Assembly: GCA_002085465.1 (NCBI GenBank)
Contig: NBML01000096.1
Span: forward strand, 1 to 12,889
Origin: Desulfobacteraceae bacterium 4572_89
GTDB lineage: Bacteria; Desulfobacterota; Desulfobacteria; Desulfobacterales; Desulfobacteraceae
DNA: 12,889 nucleotides
Direction: 5' to 3'
Both the position numbers and the translations under genes were made by a program. Below, one piece after another: positions 7,143-12,889 of the stretch. Under the pieces are notes generated by a model. It was not told where the DNA came from. It searched no databases and saw only the letters and a list, made by a program, of their open reading frames with translations. How positions within the stretch are numbered: position 1 is the stretch's first letter; each line of letters starts with the position of its first letter.

Positions 7143-8402
7143 ATGAAATCCATATCCACTGACAACCGCCCGGAAGGGGACAACCCTACAGAGACTCCAG
7201 GGGGAGCAAGGGGAGGTGCGACTGCCCTCCAGCCGGTACTCTCCCTTTTTCTGGCATGGGCCATGGTGCTGCTCATTTCATCACGGACATTTGCCAGCAC
7301 CGGGTCCGTGGGGGTGATCCTGGCGGACAGCCGTGGGGAGTTCCTCCATGAAGAGAACCCGGACACCCCATTTGTTCCGGCATCCACCCTCAAAATTCTC
7401 ACCTCCCTCCTGGCCCTGCACCACCTGGGGGAAAACCATCGTTTTCCCACGGAGATCTTTCTGGACGGATCAGATAATCTCATCGTCAAGGGATATGGCG
7501 ATCCCATGCTCACCTCCGAGGCCATTCAAAAAATGGCCGAAAGACTTGCCGGGAGCCTGAAAAAAAAAGGAGTCAACAAAATCGGCTCCATCGTTGTTGA
7601 CGACACCTATTTTCAACATGGGATAACCATTCCCGGCACCGGCACCACCTCCAATCCCTATGATGCACCGGTGGGAGCGTTCTGCGCCAATTTCAACACC
7701 GTTCTCTTTGCCATGGCAAAATCCCGGTATATCTCGGCGGAACCCCAGACCCCCCTTCTCCCCTTTGTTCTGGACAGAATCAAGGCATCGGGCCTTGGGA
7801 GGGGAAGAGTCATCCTCTCGGACAAAGAGAGCCGGACCTATGCCGGACGGCTTTTGAAATTTTTCCTGGAAAAAAATGGTATCACCATAACCCACGGGGT
7901 GACAAGGGGGAGGGTTGGGAAAGAGGATCAGCTCATGGAGAGGTTCTTCTCCTCCCACACAGTGGAAGAGGATATCCAAAATCTCCTCCTTTTTTCCAAC
8001 AACTTCATGGCGAATCAGCTTCTCCTTGCCTGTGGAGCCAAGGTCTTCTCGCCCCCGGCCACCCTGGAAAAAGGGGTCCGCCTCTTGAATAAATTTGCCG
8101 GGGAGACGCTGAATCTTAAAGGTATTGTCATAAAGGAGGGATCTGGGCTTTCAAGGGAGAACAGAATCACACCCCGCCAGATGCTAACCATCCTCATGGC
8201 CTTTAAACCACATCGAAGCCTCATGAAAATAGATGGGAACGAATTTTACAAGACCGGAACCATGAATGGAATTCGCTGCAGGGCAGGCTTTTTTGAAACA
8301 AAAGATGGAAAGGCCTGCCCCTTTGTGATCATGGTCAACACCCCAGGCAGGGGGTATGATGATATAAGGCAAAAACTCCAAACCATGATAACAAAGATGT
8401 GA
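7143..8402 (+). CDS. dacB: D-alanyl-D-alanine carboxypeptidase / endopeptidase, PBP4 (peptidase S13) family
   Basis: A 419-residue penicillin-binding protein carrying all three active-site motifs: S81-T-L-K84 (VPASTLKI), S285-N-N (FSNNFMANQL) and K370-T-G (YKTGTMNGI). The strand/helix order between them is that of the S13 family, with DNLIVKGYGDPMLTSE and VDDTYF typical. It trims or cleaves peptide cross-links of peptidoglycan in the periplasm. It is shorter than E. coli DacB (477), consistent with smaller insert domains. The export signal is at residues about 31-51 (PVLSLFLAWAMVLLISSRTF, then A), preceded by a Gly/Pro-rich N-terminal extension. No ribosome site is visible before the ATG at 7143, and none before the internal ATG at 7263, so the start is uncertain. 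The start codon forms the end of an ACCCACATG repeat block and follows the heptamer repeats. The gene appears intact and monocistronic. Confidence 0.92.
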   Translation: MKSISTDNRPEGDNPTETPGGARGGATALQPVLSLFLAWAMVLLISSRTFASTGSVGVILADSRGEFLHEENPDTPFVPASTLKILTSLLALHHLGENHRFPTEIFLDGSDNLIVKGYGDPMLTSEAIQKMAERLAGSLKKKGVNKIGSIVVDDTYFQHGITIPGTGTTSNPYDAPVGAFCANFNTVLFAMAKSRYISAEPQTPLLPFVLDRIKASGLGRGRVILSDKESRTYAGRLLKFFLEKNGITITHGVTRGRVGKEDQLMERFFSSHTVEEDIQNLLLFSNNFMANQLLLACGAKVFSPPATLEKGVRLLNKFAGETLNLKGIVIKEGSGLSRENRITPRQMLTILMAFKPHRSLMKIDGNEFYKTGTMNGIRCRAGFFETKDGKACPFVIMVNTPGRGYDDIRQKLQTMITKM

Positions 8403-8428
8403 ATTTTATGAAACTCCCATGGGTCCGT

Positions 8429-8612
8429 CCCTGATCCACCATCAAGGTGCCACCTGCCGCGTTGCCTACGTTCGCTCCTCCCTACGGAGTATGACTTATA
8501 CACCTCAGTCGTCACTCCTTGGCGCCTTGCATCTGACACCTTGATGGTGGCCAGGAAGGTGCCTTTTTTTGTGTTATTATGACATGTTATAGGCTTTGAT
8601 GGTGGATTTGGG
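8429..8612 (+). repeat. Palindromic intergenic repeat, copy B (uninterrupted); possible bidirectional terminator
   Basis: The empty-site counterpart of copy A, lying between two convergent genes. The outer ends ATCCACCATCAA (8434-8445) and TTGATGGTGGAT (8596-8607) are perfectly complementary. A longer perfect stem, CCACCATCAAGGTG (8436-8449) with CACCTTGATGGTGG (8537-8550), is followed 13 bases later by T7 (8564-8570). The transcript could fold into a large hairpin and may help end transcription from dacB. Confidence 0.82.
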
Positions 8613-8652
8613 GTCCAGCCGCCGGGTCCTGAGGGGGGGGCGGATGAAAAGC

Positions 8653-9450
8653 CTAAATTTTACCGACGCCCTCGGGGAGGGTGCCCTTTTCGATATAGGC
8701 GTAGGCGCTGTGGTTATGGATGGACTCAAAATTTTCAGCACTCACGGAGAACCAAGTGATGTTTTCATCCTTCATCATGCACTGTGAGACGTCCCTGACC
8801 ACATCTTCAACGAATTTAGGGTTCTGATACCCTTTTTCCGTGACATACTTTTCATCCTCCCGCTTCAGAACCGAATAGACCTCACAGGATGCGGACCTTT
8901 CAACGATGGTGATTATATCCTCGATCCAGATCAACTTCTTGAACCTGGTGGATACCAGAACCTCGCCCCGCTGGTTGTGGGCCCCGAAATCGCTGATCTC
9001 CTTGGAACAGGGACAGACGGAGGTGATTGGCACAGAAACCTTGAGAACCATATCTCTGTTATCATCGGCATAAGAGGCGCCTATGATGGAACAGGTATAA
9101 TCCATGAGTCCTTTGGAGCCTGAAACTGGAGATGTCTTTTCGATAAAATAGGGAAAAGTGATCTCAATATGAGAGGATTGGGCCTCCAGTATCCTCTTCA
9201 TATCCTCCAGGATATGATGAATGGACTCCAGGGAGACCTGGGAACGGAAACGGGGAAGCATCTCAACAAAACGGCTCATGTGGGTCCCCTTGCACTGGTG
9301 GGGAAGATCCACATACATGTTGATCCGGGCCACAGTTGACTGCAGTCCGCTGCTCTTGTCCAGCACCTTGATGGGATAACGAAGCCCTTTGATGCCCACC
9401 TTGTCGATTGGAATGTTGCGGTAATCCCGCTGTTTCTGAATATCAATCAT
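8653..9450 (-). CDS. folE2: GTP cyclohydrolase FolE2 (type IB)
   Basis: A 265-residue cytosolic enzyme that converts GTP to 7,8-dihydroneopterin triphosphate, the first step towards folate and, through QueD, towards queuosine. Diagnostic motifs are present: CKGTHMSRF (53-61), DYTCSIIG (117-124), the metal/catalytic region VPITSVCPCSKEIS (140-153, C146 and C148), FGAHNQRG (155-162) and ENFESIHNHSAYA (239-251) with H245 and H247. Length is normal for the family. The ATG overlaps the stop of the upstream ttcA-like gene (ATGA). FolE2 differs from the zinc-dependent FolE and can use other metals, so it is often found in organisms that face zinc limitation. No zinc-uptake-regulator site is seen here, and placement behind rpoZ suggests constitutive expression. 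Confidence 0.95.
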   Translation of the reverse strand: MIDIQKQRDYRNIPIDKVGIKGLRYPIKVLDKSSGLQSTVARINMYVDLPHQCKGTHMSRFVEMLPRFRSQVSLESIHHILEDMKRILEAQSSHIEITFPYFIEKTSPVSGSKGLMDYTCSIIGASYADDNRDMVLKVSVPITSVCPCSKEISDFGAHNQRGEVLVSTRFKKLIWIEDIITIVERSASCEVYSVLKREDEKYVTEKGYQNPKFVEDVVRDVSQCMMKDENITWFSVSAENFESIHNHSAYAYIEKGTLPEGVGKI

Positions 9451-10111
9451 AACTCTTGCTTTAAAAGATAGTCTGTTTTAACCCTGCCCATGGCTCTGAA
9501 GATATTGCCCTTCACATGGGGATTCTCCCGGTAAAGGCTCTCCAGAAAACTGCGCACCACACCTCTTTTGGTGGTCCCGTCACTGGGACAGGGATTTTCA
9601 AAGATTGGAAAACCCTGCTTTACGGCAAATGCTCTGATATCATCCTTGTCCACATAGGCCAGGGGGCGGATAATTGAGATATCACCTTTAAAAAAGGGCT
9701 GACAGGGTGTCATGGTTCCAATGCGTCCCGAAAATCTTCCCTGGCCACCTGGAAAAGGCGTTTCCTCCTCAACCTGGAACATAGAAAGCAGGGATTTTCC
9801 CTGTTCTCAGAACTGTGGGCCTTGATACCGAAATCGGTGTACTCAACCCGTCCTCCCCGGCAGAGATCCTCCAGAAAAACTTGAAGTTCCGATGCAAAAC
9901 CTCCCGAAAATCCAGGGTCCACATGGACAGGTACCAGCTCAAAGGAGATGGGAGCCCGCTTCTGAAGATCCGTCAAAATCCGCAACATGGTGAGGCTGTC
10001 CCGTCCTCCGGACACCCCCACAAGGATACGGTCATCTCCGGCTATGAGCTCATAGTCATGGATGGCCCGGCCCGTCAGGCGGCAGATCTTCTTTTCAAGC
10101 TTTCCTTTCAC
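9447..10111 (-). pseudogene. TtcA-like PP-loop tRNA-thiolation protein, disrupted by a small internal deletion
   Basis: The 5' frame (GTG start at 10111, overlapping the end of rpoZ) encodes the N-terminal half of a TtcA/TilS-type ATP-dependent sulfurtransferase: VGVSGGRDSL, the PP-loop ATP site, then ENPCFLCSRLRRKRLFQVA, the CxxC of TtcA. It then reads REDFRDALEP and stops. One frame over, the family sequence resumes as FSGRIGTMTPCQPFFKG, then IIRPLAYVDKDDIRAFA and PCPSDGTTKRGVVRSFLESL to the end at 9447. What is missing at the junction (about 9735-9750) is the segment that normally carries GHxxDDxxET, about 23 residues, and the loss is 3n+1 bases. The Asp-rich motif helps hold the nucleotide, so neither fragment should be active. 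The intact protein would thiolate cytidine 32 of tRNAs, or a related base. Confidence 0.83.
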
Positions 10112-10112
10112 A

Positions 10113-10322
10113 TTACGATTTTCCCTGGTCCGCCGTCTCCTTGATCACCACCCGGTTTGCAGCAATCTCCCTCAAGGCTGTGACCACATCCTCGTTTTTG
10201 GACGCCTTCACCGTAAAATCAGCCCCTTCTCTCACCTGGCGGACCCGCTGGGCCGCCATATGAACCAGGGCAAACCGGCTTTTTACATTTTTCAAACAAT
10301 CTTCAATGGTAACTCTTGCCAT
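10113..10322 (-). CDS. rpoZ: RNA polymerase omega subunit
   Basis: A 69-residue protein starting MARVTIEDCLKNVKSRF and continuing ALVHMAAQRVRQVREGAD, with the usual ALREIAANRVVI helix. Omega binds the beta-prime C-terminal region, aids RNA polymerase assembly and contributes to the ppGpp site. The start at 10322 is supported by AAAGGTG five bases upstream; a longer in-frame reading from 10358 has no homology. It lies 69 bases after greA, and its TAA is followed at once by the GTG of the ttcA-like gene. Confidence 0.94.
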   Translation of the reverse strand: MARVTIEDCLKNVKSRFALVHMAAQRVRQVREGADFTVKASKNEDVVTALREIAANRVVIKETADQGKS

Positions 10323-10391
10323 ATTATCACCTTTTCGGCTGATAGGGGTAAATTCCACATGCTGGTAGGTCTCATTTTCAACTGCCGGCTG

Positions 10392-10874
10392 TTAAAGGAT
10401 CTCAACGACCTCATATACTCTCTTGCCGCCCGGAGCCTGGAGGGAGACCTCGTCACCGGGTTTCTTACCCAGAAGCGCCGTGCCCAGGGGAGATGAGACC
10501 GAAATCCTTCCCCTCTTAATGTCCGACTCCTCCTGACCCACAATCATGTACTCCACCTCCTCCCCGGAGTCAAGGTTTTCCAGAACCACCCGGGAGGCAA
10601 ACCTGACGCTCTCCTTGGGCACGCTTCCAGGATCAATCACCTTGGCTGCCGCTATCTTGTAGCCCAACTCACCGATACGCCCCTCTATAAAGGCCTGACG
10701 ATCCTTGGCCGCATCATACTCGGCATTTTCCGAAAGATCCCCGTGGGCCCTGGCCACTTCAATAGCCTTGATGGTTGCAGGTCTATCCACGGTTTTCAAC
10801 CGGGCAAGTTCCTGTTTAAGATTCTCAAAGCCCTCGTTTGTAATGGGTATTTGCTCCAACTTTTTCATCTCCAT
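10392..10874 (-). CDS. greA: Transcription elongation factor GreA
   Basis: A 160-residue protein. The N-terminal coiled coil is preceded by IPITNEGFENLKQELARLK. The tip contains the essential acidic sequence GDLSENAEYDAAKD, which reaches through the RNA polymerase secondary channel and stimulates cleavage of backtracked RNA. The C-terminal FKBP-like domain shows ISVSSPLGTALLGKKPGDEV and ends in YEVVEIL. Start: ATG at 10874 (MEMKKLEQIPIT) or 10868. Both lack a strong Shine-Dalgarno, and the longer form from 10931 would translate through a terminator-like hairpin and is unlikely. greA is the first gene after a repeat-rich gap and is probably promoted there; rpoZ follows in the same direction. 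Confidence 0.95.
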   Translation of the reverse strand: MEMKKLEQIPITNEGFENLKQELARLKTVDRPATIKAIEVARAHGDLSENAEYDAAKDRQAFIEGRIGELGYKIAAAKVIDPGSVPKESVRFASRVVLENLDSGEEVEYMIVGQEESDIKRGRISVSSPLGTALLGKKPGDEVSLQAPGGKRVYEVVEIL

Positions 10875-10875
10875 T

Positions 10876-10916
10876 AATATAAACAACAAAACTGACAGGC
10901 TTAGACAGCCTGACAG
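10876..10916 (-). terminator. Terminator-like hairpin in the greA leader (possible attenuator)
   Basis: On the minus strand, CTGTCAGGCT and AGCCTGTCAG flank a five-base loop, GTCTA. They pair at nine of ten positions (one T-T mismatch), and TTTTGTTGTTTATATT follows. This has the form of an intrinsic terminator directly before the greA start codon. E. coli greA has a leader terminator that releases the small RNA GraL; a similar arrangement here is inferred only from position and shape. Confidence 0.5.
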
Positions 10917-10931
10917 CTCATTCAGTATCAA

Positions 10932-11359
10932 AATTAAAATTAATAATTCAGATACGATTCCAACATCTATTTTTTTACACCTAAAAATTGGGCATCCTTC
11001 AAAAAGTACTTTACACTTTCTGAATCTGTATTCCGGTTTTTGGAGACTTCCTCAAAAAAAAATATTAACTACTTTTGGGTTTATATGAAGGATGCCAAAA
11101 ATTGCAAGCTTCATTTGGTCGGATATGCAAGGCGCCGGACATGCAGCTGTAGTCGTCTACCGCAAATGTCCGGAAACAAAAGCAGATCCAGCCAAAGGGC
11201 GCTCCCGAAGGGTTCGATTGTTTTGAGTTTTGGCCTGCCGTAACTTTGGTGAGTGGCAGATTCATTAAATTAGACTGTAACTATCTAATATAATAACGTA
11301 TTCCCCAAAACTCAAAACAGAGAATGCAATTTTTAGGTTGCAGACCGTAACCCCATTGG
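10932..11359. other. Repeat-rich gap between psd and greA with no gene
   Basis: This 428-base stretch holds no credible gene. It is largely nested inverted repeats (see 10979-11338). A hairpin CCGGACAT...ATGTCCGG (11135-11142 and 11166-11173) sits beside ATGCAAGGCGCC, a 12-base string that is shared, apart from strand, with the palindromic repeats A and B (GGCGCCTTGCAT). Any greA promoter must be in or near this AT-rich region; none was clear. Confidence 0.55.
10979..11338. repeat. Composite inverted-repeat element, 360 bp
   Basis: The ends are ACCTAAAAATTG (10979-10990) and CAATTTTTAGGT (11327-11338), perfectly complementary. Inside are GGCATCCTTC (10991-11000) against GAAGGATGCC (11087-11096), and a 15-base inverted pair, TGTTTTGAGTTTTGG (11219-11233) against CCAAAACTCAAAACA (11305-11319). 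The right 48 bases (11291-11338) recur at 12095-12142, so the element looks like the small 69-bp element opened up by about 290 bases of other repeat sequence. Confidence 0.65.
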
Positions 11360-12040
11360 TTACATGCCCTGCTTCATGACGCCGATGACCGACGAACCGG
11401 CCTTGACCTTGTCCCCCAGGGCAACCGCAATCTCCGTCTCCAGGGGCAGATGGAGATCCAGGCGCGATCCAAAACAGATCATGCCGTAACGCCGCCCCCT
11501 CTCCAGATGGTCCCCCTTCTCTACCCTGCATACGATGCGGCGGGCGATGAGCCCTGCAATCTGAACCACAGTGTAACTGTATCCTGCCGGGGTTTTTATC
11601 ACCAGGGCGTTTCTCTCATTATCCTCGGAAGCCTTGTCAAGGGAAGCGTTGATGAACTTGCCCGGAAAATAGGCTGCCTTCTCCACCACGCCCCCCATGG
11701 GAACCCGGTTCACATGGACATTGAAAATGTTCATGAAGATGCTCACCTTGGTACAGGGCCCCTCCCAGTAAGGGTTGGTCTCTTCCCTTGCCACCTTAAC
11801 CACCCGGCCGTCGGCCGGGGAGATGATCGCATGGGGATCCTGGGGAATCACTCGGTCAGGGTCCCTGAAAAACCAGCAGACAAAAAGGGAAGGCCCCAGG
11901 GCAAGAAAGCCCATCACCGTCCAGCCCATAACAAAAAAAAGAGCTGTCAAGGCAAGGACGACCCCAATGTATTTAAAACCCGGTTTTGCCAAAGGGAAAT
12001 CCGCCTTTTCAGGCCAACTTGATTCTTTTAATTTGCTCAT
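11360..12040 (-). CDS. psd: Phosphatidylserine decarboxylase, short pyruvoyl type
   Basis: A 226-residue enzyme that makes phosphatidylethanolamine from phosphatidylserine at the membrane. N-terminal hydrophobic segments (IGVVLALTALFFVMGW and FLALGPSLFVCWFF) are followed by FRDPDR, ISPADGRVV and FMNIFNVHVNRVP with its conserved His. Near the C-terminus FGSR (G191-S192) is the self-cleavage site that turns Ser into the pyruvoyl cofactor; the FGSR form marks the short Psd class. The open frame extends to 12088, but its first 16 codons run into an inverted-repeat element, so the ATG at 12040 (MSKLKESSWPEK) is preferred despite a weak ribosome site. The usual partner pssA is not in the window. 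The gene lies between two 48-base direct repeats. Confidence 0.92.
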   Translation of the reverse strand: MSKLKESSWPEKADFPLAKPGFKYIGVVLALTALFFVMGWTVMGFLALGPSLFVCWFFRDPDRVIPQDPHAIISPADGRVVKVAREETNPYWEGPCTKVSIFMNIFNVHVNRVPMGGVVEKAAYFPGKFINASLDKASEDNERNALVIKTPAGYSYTVVQIAGLIARRIVCRVEKGDHLERGRRYGMICFGSRLDLHLPLETEIAVALGDKVKAGSSVIGVMKQGM

Positions 12041-12073
12041 CAGAGTATGATACCAAAATAAAAAATTGTTGTC

Positions 12074-12142
12074 ACCTAAAAATTGCAAACGTCATAATAA
12101 CGCATCATCCAAAACTCAAAACAGAGAATGCAATTTTTAGGT
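12074..12142. repeat. 69-bp element with perfect 14-bp terminal inverted repeats
   Basis: Begins ACCTAAAAATTGCA (12074-12087) and ends TGCAATTTTTAGGT (12129-12142). The right 48 bases match 11291-11338 at 44 positions, including an exact 34-base run (12109-12142). It starts one base after the tsaB stop and lies in front of psd, so it is carried on any tsaB-psd transcript. No target duplication is apparent. Confidence 0.75.
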
Positions 12143-12143
12143 A

Positions 12144-12851
12144 TCAATTAAAGCGGTGGGGATGGCGCTCATAATTTATCTCGGCATCGGAGCGCCTCAG
12201 ATATACCGGAACCAGGGCCGAAGGGTCGGATGAGAGGATCGAGGGATCATCAAACACCCTGCGGGCCAGGGCCGGGGCAGAGATCCTGCTCTGGAAACCT
12301 GGACAGAAACAGGCAGTCTTCCCCAGACGCCTCTTTATCACCTCGCCATGGACCAGGGCGCCTGAGCCCATGAAGAGCACATTCTCTCCCAGCGTCTCCA
12401 GTTGACCCAGGGCTTCCATGGGAGTGACAGCCGTCTCCCGCCCCTTCTCCCTGAGCCGACCGTCACAAAACCGATACCGGGCGCAATAGACCTCTCCTCT
12501 CCTGGCATCCATCATGGGAAAGACCAAGCCGGGAAAAAAGGCGGCCTGGAATGCCAGACCGTCCAGACTGGAGACTCCGGCAACAGGCTTGGACAATGCA
12601 AAGGCCATCCCCTTGACCGCGCTGATGCCTATGCGGAGACCGGTAAAACTGCCCGGCCCCCTGGAGACCACAAAACCGTCCACCTCCCCGGGGGATAGAC
12701 CGGCCCGGGCAAAGAGAATCTCAATACCCTCCATGAGACTTTCGGCATGGGTGGCCCGGCTGTGGAAAAAAAATTCGGCCAGGGGTGCCCCATCCTCCAT
12801 AAGGGCAAGACTGCACCCCTTTTCCGCACTGTCCACCGCCAAAAGCTTCAT
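12144..12851 (-). CDS. tsaB: tRNA threonylcarbamoyladenosine biosynthesis protein TsaB
   Basis: A 235-residue protein of the ASKHA (sugar kinase/HSP70-like) fold. It opens MKLLAVDSAEKGCSLALMED, then has RATHAESLM (H35) and the hallmark SRGPGSFTGLRIG (63-75), followed by AVKGMAFALSKPV and SSLDGLAFQ. TsaB is the scaffold partner of TsaD in forming t6A37 in ANN-decoding tRNAs and is usually essential. The ATG is preceded by a purine-rich AGGGAAAGGGAAAATAG that is also the end of the previous gene, so the two are translationally close. The final residues (RHPHRFN) are followed by the stop one base from the 69-bp repeat element, so the element borders but does not disrupt the gene. Confidence 0.94.
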   Translation of the reverse strand: MKLLAVDSAEKGCSLALMEDGAPLAEFFFHSRATHAESLMEGIEILFARAGLSPGEVDGFVVSRGPGSFTGLRIGISAVKGMAFALSKPVAGVSSLDGLAFQAAFFPGLVFPMMDARRGEVYCARYRFCDGRLREKGRETAVTPMEALGQLETLGENVLFMGSGALVHGEVIKRRLGKTACFCPGFQSRISAPALARRVFDDPSILSSDPSALVPVYLRRSDAEINYERHPHRFN

Positions 12852-12856
12852 GGGAT

Positions 12857-12889
12857 CTATTTTCCCTTTCCCTGGGCGGCATCTTCAGC
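12857..12889 (-). CDS. C-terminal end of an upstream gene (partial)
   Basis: An open frame enters from the right edge on the minus strand, reads AEDAAQGKGK and stops with TAG five bases before the tsaB ATG. Only ten residues are visible, so the product cannot be named. The Lys/Gly-rich end and tight spacing to tsaB suggest an operon partner. Confidence 0.4.
   Translation of the reverse strand, partial: AEDAAQGKGK

Noticed and set aside
8246..8539. 97-codon minus-strand open frame
   Set aside because: It begins in palindromic repeat B and continues antisense into dacB.
9735..9760. Programmed frameshift or split two-subunit form of the ttcA-like gene
   Set aside because: The GHxxDD segment is absent from both frames and the second frame has no start codon with a ribosome site at the right place.
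10875..10931. Longer N-terminus for GreA
   Set aside because: The extension would be translated from the terminator-like hairpin, and GreA normally starts about ten residues before the ITNEGF segment.
10979..11338. Complete insertion sequence
   Set aside because: There are inverted ends but no transposase-like coding frame and no visible target duplication.
12041..12088. Longer N-terminus for Psd
   Set aside because: The extra 16 codons are partly the inverted-repeat element (12074-12142) and do not resemble the family.

Overview
The window looks like a chromosomal segment of an anaerobic deltaproteobacterium, most likely Desulfobacterota / Desulfobacterales. This is inferred from the gene set (FolE2-type GTP cyclohydrolase, short pyruvoyl Psd, a TtcA-type PP-loop protein, a membrane-anchored spermidine-synthase-like protein next to DUF350) and from abundant palindromic intergenic repeats. 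No tRNA, rRNA, CRISPR array or prophage was recognised.

Layout. (1) 1-2694, minus strand: a compact three-gene operon of a lipoprotein, a tandem DUF350 membrane protein and a membrane-bound aminopropyltransferase-like protein that runs off the left edge. (2) 2885-5341: three envelope proteins, namely a MotB/OmpA-like peptidoglycan-binding protein (-), a tiny lipoprotein (-) and a secreted protein of unknown function (+). Between the first two lies a palindromic repeat interrupted by a 129-bp IS66-like miniature element with an 8-bp target duplication. (3) 5483-8402, plus strand: an M18 aminopeptidase gene broken by an internal deletion, then a PBP4-type D,D-carboxypeptidase, with mosaic short repeats and a 7-bp tandem repeat around them. 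(4) 8429-8612: an uninterrupted second copy of the palindromic repeat, between convergent genes. (5) 8653-12889, minus strand: a housekeeping run of tsaB, psd, greA, rpoZ, a broken ttcA-like gene and folE2. A terminator-like hairpin sits in the greA leader and related inverted-repeat elements lie on both sides of psd.

How the genes fit together. Most of the left and centre concerns the cell envelope (lipoproteins, OmpA-like anchor, carboxypeptidase, membrane aminopropyltransferase). The right part covers translation, transcription and cofactors: tRNA t6A (TsaB), transcript rescue (GreA), RNA polymerase omega, a PP-loop tRNA thiolase remnant, 7,8-dihydroneopterin triphosphate supply (FolE2, feeding queuosine and/or folate) and phosphatidylethanolamine (Psd).

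The most noteworthy observations are the filled/empty-site pair that defines the IS66-like MITE, two independent genes carrying the same kind of frame-breaking internal deletion, the DUF350/aminopropyltransferase/lipoprotein operon, and the putative greA attenuator. I do not see a clear-cut new defence or mobile system. The best candidate for an under-described system is the left-hand operon.
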